Origin: an uncultured bacterium
GTDB taxonomy: Bacteria; Bacillota; Clostridia; Lachnospirales; Lachnospiraceae
Assembly (NCBI GenBank): GCA_905214955.1
Contig: CAJMON010000101.1
Coordinates: 1 to 7,229 of the forward strand
Reading direction: 5' to 3'
Length of the DNA: 7,229 bases
In this document: piece after piece, positions 1 to 5,852 of the stretch
Layout of the letters: every line of letters begins with the position of its first letter
Numbering within the stretch: the first letter of the stretch is position 1
Notes under the pieces: model-generated
What the model was told of the DNA's origin: nothing
What the model saw: the letters and a program-made list of their open reading frames with translations, nothing else
The model's database searches: none
Made by a program: the position numbers and the translations under genes

Positions 1-66
1 GCATTTTACACCTGTTTTATGAAATTTTGCTTGGCTCTGAACAGTTACAAATAATCACAATTTACA

Positions 67-95
67 GGAGCTGCCTTTTGGGCAGCTCCTTTTTT
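67..95 (+). terminator. Intrinsic (Rho-independent) terminator, plus strand
   Basis: A perfect 9-bp stem, GGAGCTGCC (67-75) with GGCAGCTCC (81-89), closes a 5-nt TTTTG loop and is followed directly by six Ts (90-95). The T-run is only on the plus-strand side, so it terminates rightward transcription from a gene whose body lies left of the window. On the minus strand the hairpin is followed by TGTAAATTG rather than a U-run, so it would serve thiI poorly as a terminator. No coding end could be identified convincingly in bases 1-66. Confidence 0.88.
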
Positions 96-111
96 GCCAA
101 GCATATCAATC

Positions 112-129
112 ATTGGTCCAGTGACCAAT
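112..129. repeat. Short perfect inverted repeat between the terminator and thiI
   Basis: ATTGGTC (112-118) and GACCAAT (123-129) form a 7-bp perfect inverted repeat around the 4-nt spacer CAGT. It lies 27 bp beyond the thiI stop codon on the minus strand. On the plus strand it is followed by TTT and then a T-rich stretch, so it may be a secondary terminator hairpin. A protein-binding palindrome is equally possible. The inverted repeat is certain; its function is not. Confidence 0.5.
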
Positions 130-155
130 TTTGATTTATCTTTTTCTTTCGTTTC

Positions 156-1340
156 TTACTCTTCTACCCAGATCGTCTCTGTGGTCTCAATGGCTTTTTG
201 AACCAGTTCTTCAATGGTTCCTTCCAGCTTTTTCTCACTTCCATGAATGACATTTAAGTTGGGCTTTGTCACCGGATGCTTTGCCACAAAAATGGTGCAG
301 CAGTCTTCATAAGGCAGGATGGAGGTCTCATAGGTATCAATTTTCAGAGAAATGTCTACGATATCCTGCTTGTCAAAGGCAATCAGCGGGCGGAACACCG
401 GCATGGTGCACACTTCATTGGTGGCTGCCAAGCTCTGTACGGTCTGGCTGGCTACCTGGCCAATGCTCTCTCCGGTAATCAGGGCCAGAGATTTGGTTTC
501 TCTTGCAAAATGTTCTGCAATGCGCATCATGTAACGGCGCATAATAATAGTCAGCTCTTCATGGGGGCATTTTTCATAGATGGCCAGCTGCACATCTGTA
601 AAGTTCACCACATGCAGATTGATGGGGCCGCTGTATCTGGACACGATTTTTGCCAGGTCAATGACTTTCTGTTTTGCACGCTCACTGGTGTATGGCGGCG
701 CATGGAAGTAAACGGCATCAATCTTCACGCCACGTTTGGCCACCATGTAGCCAGCTACCGGGCTGTCGATACCGCCGGAAAGCAGAAGCATACATTTTCC
801 ATTGGTGCCCACCGGCATTCCGCCAGGACCTGGAATAATCTGGGAATACACATAAATCCGCTCCCGGATCTCCACATTTAACAGAATCTCCGGATTGTGG
901 ACATCTACTTTTGTTCCCGGAAATGCATACAGAATCTTTTCTCCAAGAGCTGCATTGAGTTCCATGGAGGACATGGGATAATTTTTTCTGGCACGTCTTG
1001 CATTGACTTTAAAGGTATACTTTCCATCTGGATAAACTTCATTCATATAATTGACAATCGTGACTGCCAATTCTTCGAAACCATTGTCATCCAGCTCTAC
1101 CACCGGGCAGATACCCACAATACCGAAAACCTTCTTTAATGCTTCTACCGCCTCTTCGTAGTCAAAATCTCCCTGGCTTTCTGCAAAAATGCGTCCCTGC
1201 TCCTTCCGGACCAGAAATTCACCTTCTACATTTTTCAGGGCATGGCGGATCTGCTTTACCAGGGCATCTTCAAACAGATATCTATTTTTTCCCTTGATGC
1301 CGATCTCGCCGTACTTAATCAGAAATGATTTAAAAAACAT
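156..1340 (-). CDS. thiI: tRNA 4-thiouridine synthase ThiI (sulfurtransferase)
   Basis: ThiI adenylates uridine 8 of tRNA and inserts persulfide sulfur to make 4-thiouridine; in many bacteria it also supplies sulfur for the thiamine thiazole. The 394-aa protein begins in the family's typical way (MFFKSFLIKYGEIGIKGKNR), followed by the ferredoxin-like and THUMP regions (about 1-165) and the PP-loop ATPase domain with SGGIDS at 188-193. PYEDCCTIF near 343-351 carries paired cysteines C347/C348 in the region expected to hold the catalytic cysteine. The protein ends soon after, so the C-terminal rhodanese domain of the E. coli enzyme (482 aa) is absent, as is normal in Bacillota. The start at 1340 is supported by AAAGGAG six bases upstream. 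It is the last gene of the prmA-rsmE-desulfurase-thiI cluster, 25 nt after the desulfurase, its likely sulfur donor. Confidence 0.96.
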   Translation of the reverse strand: MFFKSFLIKYGEIGIKGKNRYLFEDALVKQIRHALKNVEGEFLVRKEQGRIFAESQGDFDYEEAVEALKKVFGIVGICPVVELDDNGFEELAVTIVNYMNEVYPDGKYTFKVNARRARKNYPMSSMELNAALGEKILYAFPGTKVDVHNPEILLNVEIRERIYVYSQIIPGPGGMPVGTNGKCMLLLSGGIDSPVAGYMVAKRGVKIDAVYFHAPPYTSERAKQKVIDLAKIVSRYSGPINLHVVNFTDVQLAIYEKCPHEELTIIMRRYMMRIAEHFARETKSLALITGESIGQVASQTVQSLAATNEVCTMPVFRPLIAFDKQDIVDISLKIDTYETSILPYEDCCTIFVAKHPVTKPNLNVIHGSEKKLEGTIEELVQKAIETTETIWVEE

Positions 1341-1365
1341 AGATTTCTCCTTTTTTCTTCTAAAT

Positions 1366-2523
1366 CTATCTTCTGGAAAATCTGCGCAGTACCGGAAGCA
1401 GTTCTCCCAGAGTGTCCAGACAATACGTCAGTTCCTCTTCTGTGGTATGGGTACAGAAGCTGAACCGGAGTGTGGAATCCAAAAGTTCTGCAGGCAGGCC
1501 GATTTCTTTTAAAACCGTGCTCACCGGAAGTTTTTTGTTGGAAGAGCAGGCGGAACCGGAAGACACAAAAATACCTTTTTCCTCCAGGGCATGAAGCAGG
1601 ACTTCACTGCGCACTCCTGCAAAGCTGACGCTTACAATCTGGGGGGCACTCTCTCTTCCCGGCAGGGAATTGATGGTCACACCTGGAAGCTTGGAAACGC
1701 CCTCCATAAAAAATTCTTTTAACTGATACAGATAAGCCTGTTTTTCCTCAAAATGGTCATAAGCTTCTTTTGCTGCCACTCCAAGGCCTGCTGCTCCCGG
1801 CACGTTGTCGGTTCCGGAACGCATTCCTTTTTGCTGGCCGCCTCCTAAAATCAGGGGACGGATTTTTGCCCTTTCATTGATATATAAAAATCCAATGCCC
1901 TTTGGCCCATGAATTTTGTGGCCGCTGACCGAAAGCAGGTCAATGCCTTCTTTTTTCGGAAGAATCCGGTATTTGCCATATGCCTGAATGGCATCCACAT
2001 GCAGAAGAGCGTCCGGCGCTTTTGCATTCATCAGCCTGCGTACTTCTGAAATGGGCTCTGCTGCTCCTACTTCGTTGTTCACATACATCACAGACACCAG
2101 GATGGTATCCTCTGTCAGTGCTTCTTCCAGCGCTTCCAGACGGATTCTTCCATACCGGTCTACCGGAAGAAAGGTGATGTCAAATCCCTGCTCCTGAAGA
2201 TAGAGCATGGGCTGCAGCACAGCGGCGTGTTCCACTGCAGTGGTGATGATGCGGTTTCCCCGGCGGCGGTTTGCCATAGCGGCACCTACCAAAGCCCAGT
2301 TGTTGGACTCCGTTCCTCCGGAGGTAAAATAAATTTCTTTTTCATTGACTTTCAGCGTTTTCGCAATGATTTCCCGGCTTTCTCTTAAATACCGCTCTGC
2401 TTCTACGCCTTTTAAATGCTTGGAAGAAGGATTTCCATAATCTTCCAGCATGGTTTTTCGTACAATATCCGCTACACTCTCCAGGCATCTGGTGGTCGCG
2501 GAATTATCCAGGTATGCTTCCAT
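1366..2523 (-). CDS. Cysteine desulfurase, NifS/IscS family (ThiI-partner type)
   Basis: This PLP-dependent enzyme converts L-cysteine to L-alanine and leaves a persulfide on its active-site cysteine for transfer to acceptors. The 385-aa protein shows the fold-type I features in order: N-terminal YLDNSATTR (4-12), FTSGGTESNN (66-75), the PLP-stacking histidine in AVEHAAVL (H99), the cofactor-binding D177 and Q180 in VDAIQ, the Schiff-base lysine in SVSGHKIHGPKG (K203), and the persulfide cysteine in SSGSACSSNK (C326). The start at 2523 is preceded by AGGAGAGG at a somewhat long spacing. It lies 23 nt after rsmE and 25 nt before thiI. That adjacency resembles the B. subtilis nifZ-thiI pair and suggests a dedicated tRNA-thiolation donor rather than a general Fe-S desulfurase; no iscU, sufU or iscR gene is visible here. 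The family call is firm; the exact partner is inferred. Confidence 0.95.
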   Translation of the reverse strand: MEAYLDNSATTRCLESVADIVRKTMLEDYGNPSSKHLKGVEAERYLRESREIIAKTLKVNEKEIYFTSGGTESNNWALVGAAMANRRRGNRIITTAVEHAAVLQPMLYLQEQGFDITFLPVDRYGRIRLEALEEALTEDTILVSVMYVNNEVGAAEPISEVRRLMNAKAPDALLHVDAIQAYGKYRILPKKEGIDLLSVSGHKIHGPKGIGFLYINERAKIRPLILGGGQQKGMRSGTDNVPGAAGLGVAAKEAYDHFEEKQAYLYQLKEFFMEGVSKLPGVTINSLPGRESAPQIVSVSFAGVRSEVLLHALEEKGIFVSSGSACSSNKKLPVSTVLKEIGLPAELLDSTLRFSFCTHTTEEELTYCLDTLGELLPVLRRFSRR

Positions 2524-2546
2524 GAATCTTTTATCCTCTCCTGCCC

Positions 2547-3287
2547 TTACGGCTCCAGTGCAAATACCAGCATGGACAATGCTGCCAGCCCGGCCGTCTC
2601 TGTGCGCAGAATCCGTCTGCCAAGGGTAATGGGCACAAATCCTTTTTCTGCGGCTGCCTGTATTTCTTCTTCTGCAAAACCGCCTTCCGGGCCAATAAAA
2701 ATGCCCACAGACTGTCCGGGTTTGATCTGTCCAATCCTCTGTCTGGTCTCCTTCATGTCCTTTGCCAGCTCATAAGGGACCAGATTGATATCCAATGTTT
2801 CTGCCTTTTCCAGGGCTTTTTCAAAGCTCATAGGAAGGGCCACTTCCGGGATATACTGCCGTTTGCACTGTTTTGCAGCACTTTCCGAAATGGCCTGCCA
2901 GCGTTTCTGCTTGTTTTCTGCCTTCTTTGCGTCCAGCTTCACAACTGCTCTTTTGGTAGCCACTGGAATGATCTCCCAGGCTCCAAGTTCTACAGCTTTC
3001 TGAATGATCAGCTCCATTTTATCGCTCTTTGGCAATCCCTGAAACAGATAGATCTTTGACGGAAGTTCTGCTCCGGATTCTTCGATCCACATGATCTTTG
3101 CCCGCACAAATTCCGGACTGCTTTCTGCCACCTCACAGCGGTAGAACTTATCGTCCTGCCCGGTGCAGATGGTGAGTTCTTCCCCCTCTTTCATCCGCAG
3201 TACATTGCGGATGTGGTTCACATCTGTTCCTTCTATTATAATATCTTTTTCGCCGATCTGCTCCGGCTTCACAAAAAACTGATGCAT
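2547..3287 (-). CDS. rsmE: 16S rRNA (uracil1498-N3)-methyltransferase RsmE
   Basis: RsmE uses SAM to methylate N3 of U1498 in 16S rRNA, within assembled 30S subunits. The 246-aa length is normal for the family. An N-terminal PUA-like RNA-binding part (about 1-75, starting MHQFFV and containing HIRNVLRMKEG) is followed by a SPOUT trefoil-knot domain. The SPOUT motifs are KSDKMELIIQKAVELG (87-102), FIGPEGGF (197-204) and LGRRILRTETA (222-232), the last two forming the SAM-binding knot. The start at 3287 has AGGAG four bases upstream, and this Shine-Dalgarno overlaps the prmA stop codon (TAGGAG), so translation of the two genes is probably coupled. prmA followed by rsmE is a common gene pair in Bacillota (yqeT-yqeU in B. 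subtilis). Confidence 0.95.
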   Translation of the reverse strand: MHQFFVKPEQIGEKDIIIEGTDVNHIRNVLRMKEGEELTICTGQDDKFYRCEVAESSPEFVRAKIMWIEESGAELPSKIYLFQGLPKSDKMELIIQKAVELGAWEIIPVATKRAVVKLDAKKAENKQKRWQAISESAAKQCKRQYIPEVALPMSFEKALEKAETLDINLVPYELAKDMKETRQRIGQIKPGQSVGIFIGPEGGFAEEEIQAAAEKGFVPITLGRRILRTETAGLAALSMLVFALEP

Positions 3288-3294
3288 AGTTCTC

Positions 3295-4248
3295 CTAATT
3301 TTTTCTGGCTGTGACAGATACCCACTCGCCCTGATGGGTGACTTCCAGAACTTCTAAGCCTGCTGCTTTCACTGCATTGACCACAGTCTCCTCTTTGTCA
3401 TCAATGATACCGGATGTGATGTAAATACCGCCTTTTTTCAGCTGATGGCAGATCACCGGTGTCAGCGGCACCAGCACTTCTGCCAGAATGTTGGCTGCAA
3501 CAATGTCGTATTTTTCAAATCCCACCTGCTCCTGCACGGCTGGATCATCAATGATGTTTCCAATCATCACATCCATACTGCCCTCCGGAATGTCATTTGC
3601 TTCCAGATTCTCTTTTGTGGCGGAAATCGCGCAGGGATCCAGGTCGGTTCCTACAGCGTGTCTGGCACCTAGTTTCAAAGAAACGATGGAAAGGATGCCA
3701 CTTCCGGTACCTACGTCCAGAAGCTCCGTTTCCGGTGTCACGTATTTTTTCAGCTGGCGCATACACAACTGAGTGGTTTCATGCATACCAGTACCGAATG
3801 CGGTGCCCGGATCAATGTGGATGATCATTTTTCCCTGATCTTCGGGTTTGACTTCTTCCCAGGATGGGATGATGAGAATATCGTCCACGTAGAACTGGTG
3901 AAAATACTGTTTCCAGTTGTTGATCCAGTCTTTGTCTTCGGTCTCGGATTCTGTGATGGTTCCTTCTCCAATATCCACAAAGTTTTTCAGATCTTCCAGG
4001 GCTTCTTTTACGCTGGCAAGAAGGGCTTCTTTGTCTGCATCTTCTTCCACATAAAAGCTTAAGTATGCGATCCCGTCATCTGCCGGTCCTTCCGGAAGGA
4101 TATCCACGAACATCTGCTGTTTGTCCGACTCGGAAAGGGGGATGCGGTCTTCGATCTCCACACCCTCAACGCCGGCTTCCGCCAGAGTGGAAATCACAAT
4201 ATCCTCTACCTCGGAACGGGTCTTTAAGGTAAATTTATTCCATTTCAT
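3295..4248 (-). CDS. prmA: Ribosomal protein L11 methyltransferase PrmA
   Basis: PrmA trimethylates lysines and the N-terminus of ribosomal protein L11, using SAM. With the start at 4248 the protein is 317 aa, close to the usual 310-315 aa. It begins MKWNKFTLKTRSEVEDI, as other Bacillota PrmAs do. The N-terminal L11-recognition domain is followed by WKQYF (112-116), DPGTAFGTGMHETTQ (146-160), SAM motif I LLDVGTGSGILSI (177-189), the acidic TDLDP (201-205) and the catalytic-loop motif AANILAEVL (251-259). The frame stays open upstream to an ATG at 4302, but the 18 extra residues are charged and unlike the family. That ATG has no Shine-Dalgarno and falls at the predicted transcription start. 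The 4248 ATG has GGAG ten bases upstream. First gene of the four-gene operon; rsmE begins 7 nt after the stop. Confidence 0.95.
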   Translation of the reverse strand: MKWNKFTLKTRSEVEDIVISTLAEAGVEGVEIEDRIPLSESDKQQMFVDILPEGPADDGIAYLSFYVEEDADKEALLASVKEALEDLKNFVDIGEGTITESETEDKDWINNWKQYFHQFYVDDILIIPSWEEVKPEDQGKMIIHIDPGTAFGTGMHETTQLCMRQLKKYVTPETELLDVGTGSGILSIVSLKLGARHAVGTDLDPCAISATKENLEANDIPEGSMDVMIGNIIDDPAVQEQVGFEKYDIVAANILAEVLVPLTPVICHQLKKGGIYITSGIIDDKEETVVNAVKAAGLEVLEVTHQGEWVSVTARKN

Positions 4249-4310
4249 AGGGTCTGTTCTCCATTCTTGTTTGTCGCTGCCGGCTTCTTTGCCTGCAGCC
4301 ATTGGTTTTT

Positions 4311-4339
4311 ATTTTAGCACAGAACGGCGTGCATAGCAA
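4311..4339 (-). promoter_or_regulatory. Sigma-A-type promoter for the prmA-rsmE-desulfurase-thiI operon
   Basis: Read on the minus strand: -35 TTGCTA (4339-4334, 4 of 6 consensus bases), a 17-bp spacer, then -10 TAAAAT (4316-4311) preceded by TG one base away (TGCTAAAAT, an extended -10). The predicted transcription start is near 4303-4306, giving a leader of roughly 55-58 nt to the prmA start at 4248. No other strong promoter was noticed inside the closely packed cluster, so this one probably drives all four genes. Confidence 0.7.
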
Positions 4340-4389
4340 GCAGCGGATTTCTGGAATATAGGCAGGCTGTCAGCTGTACTGCGTCTGTC

Positions 4390-4491
4390 TTACGATTCTT
4401 TTACCATTTTTCCGGTGATGTGATCCAGGGTCAGCTCCAGGCACTCCTCTTTGCTTAATTCCTGCTTTTTTCTTCTCATCTCTCGAAACAT
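4390..4491 (-). pseudogene. Internally deleted Nim/PNPOx-like flavoprotein remnant (33 codons)
   Basis: The ORF starts at 4491 and stops with TAA at 4392-4390. It has a strong Shine-Dalgarno, AAAAAAGGAG, nine bases upstream. Its first half, MFREMRRKKQELSKEEC, resembles the N-terminus of Lachnospiraceae pyridoxamine 5'-phosphate oxidase-like / 5-nitroimidazole-resistance (Nim) proteins, which often begin MRRKKQ.LS.EE. Its second half, LELTLDHITGKMVKES, resembles their C-terminus, where a strand ends in a conserved TGK. Family members are about 150-160 aa, so some 120 residues including the whole flavin-binding barrel appear to be missing, with the frame kept across the junction (around C17-L18-E19). 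It cannot act as the parent enzyme. The resemblance is from memory of the family, not a search. A genuine 33-aa small protein or a chance ORF remains possible. Confidence 0.55.
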
Positions 4492-4510
4492 CCTAATAAT
4501 CTCCTTTTTT

Positions 4511-4782
4511 ATGATATACAGCTGCCTTGAAATGGGCGAAACACCGCTGGCCACCCGGGAAACGGTGAATGACGCGCTGGCCGGTGGGAATCCGTGGATT
4601 TTGACGTGTCATAGCGGAGTTTTCGTTTTGAGGGCTGCGCGAATTTCCGCCACCGAGCGGCTGTTTGAAGCCCCTGCGGGGCGAGTTGCCGCGAATGGCG
4701 GAAAATAAATGCGCGGCCCGAAAAGAAAACGAAGCGAGACACACAAAACCACGGTTCCCGGCGGCCAGCGAATATATATCAT
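4511..4782. repeat. 272-bp long imperfect palindrome, candidate MITE-like or structured-RNA element
   Basis: The ends are an 8-bp inverted repeat, ATGATATA (4511-4518) and TATATCAT (4775-4782). Inside, CGCTGGCC (4575-4582) pairs with GGCCAGCG (4763-4770). Complementarity then continues inward with small bulges: TCCGTGG/CCACGG, GTGTC (4606-4610) with GACAC (4738-4742), GTTTTCGTTTT with AAAAGAAAAC, GGGCTGCGC (4633-4641) with GCGCGGCCC, TTTCCGCCA (4645-4653) with TGGCGGAAA, GCGGC with GCCGC, and an apical GCCCC-TGC-GGGGC (4670-4682). The stem is therefore about 90 bp a side. The block is visibly GC-richer than its flanks. No transposase is present and no clear target-site duplication was found. 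Open frames of up to 100 codons cross it on both strands, but they have no family resemblance and are explained by the palindrome. Most of the gap between prmA and the ABC operon is this element. Confidence 0.75.
4545..4606. repeat. Degenerate tandem repeat inside the left arm of the palindrome
   Basis: Two adjacent units, 4545-4574 and 4575-4606, each begin CGCTGGCC, share a central GGGAA and end GACG, with divergence and a 2-nt length difference between them. Both units can pair with the single right-arm sequence ending GGCCAGCG at 4770. The second unit gives the longer continuous helix, while the first better matches the TTCCCGG part. This duplication explains most of the extra length of the left arm. 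Confidence 0.5.
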
Positions 4783-4788
4783 CTTTCG

Positions 4789-4817
4789 TTGACATATCTG
4801 TACAAAACAGTTAAAAT
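4789..4817 (+). promoter_or_regulatory. Near-consensus sigma-A promoter of the ABC importer operon
   Basis: A perfect -35 TTGACA (4789-4794), a 17-bp spacer and -10 TAAAAT (4812-4817) predict transcription starting near 4824, about 38 nt before the first ATG at 4863. The leader is too short for a known riboswitch and shows no attenuator hairpin. The -35 box begins six bases after the end of the long palindrome. No separate operator palindrome is evident, so strong, possibly constitutive expression is the simplest reading. Confidence 0.85.
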
Positions 4818-4862
4818 AAAAACCATAATCTTATTCATTTTACACGAAAGAGAGGAATTCTC

Positions 4863-5852
4863 ATGAAAAAACGACTCTTTTCCATTTTATCCGCTGCTGT
4901 CCTTGCCTCCACACTTCTTGGCAGTTCTCTTGGCGTTTCTGCACAAGAAACCCTAGCTGTCGGCTCTTTAAAAGGCCCCACTTCTATGGGACTTGTCAAA
5001 CTGATGAGCGACCAGGAATCCGCAGATTCACCGGAGTTTTCTTTTACCATGCTCACCGCAGCAGACGAACTTTCCGCCCAGTTTACCAAAGGCGATATTG
5101 ACATCGCCCTGATTCCGGCAAACTTAGCCAGCGTTCTCTATAACAAAACCGAGGGAAAGATTCAGGTCATTGACATCAACACCTTGGGTGTCCTCTATCT
5201 GGTGACCGCTGACACTTCTATCACCGGCATGGCTGACTTAAAAGGAAAGACCCTGTACACCACCGGAAAGGGCCAGACCCCGGAATATGTCATCACCTAT
5301 CTTTTAAACGCTGCCGGTCTTACCACCGATGACGTCACCATTGAATACAAATCCGAAGCTGCTGAGGTCGTTTCCGTTCTTGCCCAGGACCCGGAAGCCA
5401 TCGGCGTACTTCCTCAGCCCTTTGCCACCGTTGCCTGTCAGCAAAACGACTCCCTGCAGATGGTCTCTGACCTGACTGCAGAATGGGATGCCACCGACAA
5501 AGGCTCTTTGGTTACCGGCGTCACCGTTGCCAAAAAAGCCTTTGTGGAAGAAAATCCGGACCTTGTAGCAGATTTTCTTACCGGTCATGAGCAGTCCGCC
5601 GCATTTGTAAATGAAAATCCTTCCGATGCTGCCCAGCTGGTAGCTTCTTACGGCATTGTAGAAAAAGCGCCGGTTGCTGAAAAAGCACTGCCCAAATGCA
5701 ACATCACCTATTTAGACGGCGAAGACATGAAGACCGCTCTTAGCGGCTATCTGGACGTGCTCTTTGAGCAGAACCCGGATTCTGTAGGAGGCGCTCTTCC
5801 GGAAGATGATTTCTATTACATGCCTGCGGATGACGCAGCTGTTTCCCAATGA
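4863..5852 (+). CDS. ABC transporter substrate-binding protein, SsuA/TauA/NMT1-like
   Basis: This extracytoplasmic binding component delivers a small, unidentified solute to the permease encoded next. The 329-aa protein starts with a Sec signal peptide (MKKR, a hydrophobic core at about 5-24, probable signal peptidase I cleavage at VSA|QE after residue 27). The mature part begins LAVGSLKGPTSMGLVKLM (31-48), a pattern of COG0715-type periplasmic binding proteins. GDIDIALIP (77-85), the hinge-proximal LKGKTLYTTGKGQTPE (126-141) and AIGVLPQPFATV (179-190) fit the two-lobed fold. There is no lipobox cysteine, which is unusual for a monoderm binding protein. The start at 4863 has AGAGAGG seven bases upstream. 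The stop overlaps the permease start as ATGA. Related proteins bind sulfonates, taurine, nitrate or pyrimidine (thiamine) precursors; nothing here decides between them. Confidence 0.88.
   Translation: MKKRLFSILSAAVLASTLLGSSLGVSAQETLAVGSLKGPTSMGLVKLMSDQESADSPEFSFTMLTAADELSAQFTKGDIDIALIPANLASVLYNKTEGKIQVIDINTLGVLYLVTADTSITGMADLKGKTLYTTGKGQTPEYVITYLLNAAGLTTDDVTIEYKSEAAEVVSVLAQDPEAIGVLPQPFATVACQQNDSLQMVSDLTAEWDATDKGSLVTGVTVAKKAFVEENPDLVADFLTGHEQSAAFVNENPSDAAQLVASYGIVEKAPVAEKALPKCNITYLDGEDMKTALSGYLDVLFEQNPDSVGGALPEDDFYYMPADDAAVSQ

Noticed and set aside
1..54. Plus-strand open stretch ending in TAA at 52-54, 12 nt before the terminator, as the tail of an upstream gene
   Set aside because: The 17 codons are rich in Cys, Phe and Tyr and show no recognisable pattern; another frame is also open through the terminator. 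The geometry fits, but the coding evidence is too weak to annotate.
276..881. 201-codon plus-strand open frame opposite thiI
   Set aside because: Antisense shadow of a clearly real gene; no family resemblance, no ribosome binding site noted, and low-complexity His/Gly-rich composition.
4511..4782. Recognised insertion sequence or CRISPR array
   Set aside because: No transposase frame, no regularly spaced identical repeats and no clear target-site duplication (the flanks CTTTTTT and CTTTCGT differ).
4493..4795. 100-codon minus-strand and 85-codon plus-strand (4451-4708) open frames over the palindrome
   Set aside because: Both translate the inverted-repeat arms; composition is Arg/Pro/Gly-rich without domains. 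The palindrome explains them better than a protein.
4783..4822. A divergent minus-strand promoter at the right end of the palindrome that would transcribe it toward the Nim-like relic
   Set aside because: TATATT-like -10 sequences exist, but no -35 hexamer lies at an acceptable spacing (the nearest gaps are about 21-23 bp).
4818..4862. TPP or other riboswitch before the importer, suggested by the nearby thiI and the NMT1-like binding protein
   Set aside because: The leader from the predicted start is only about 38 nt, and no conserved riboswitch core or terminator hairpin is present.
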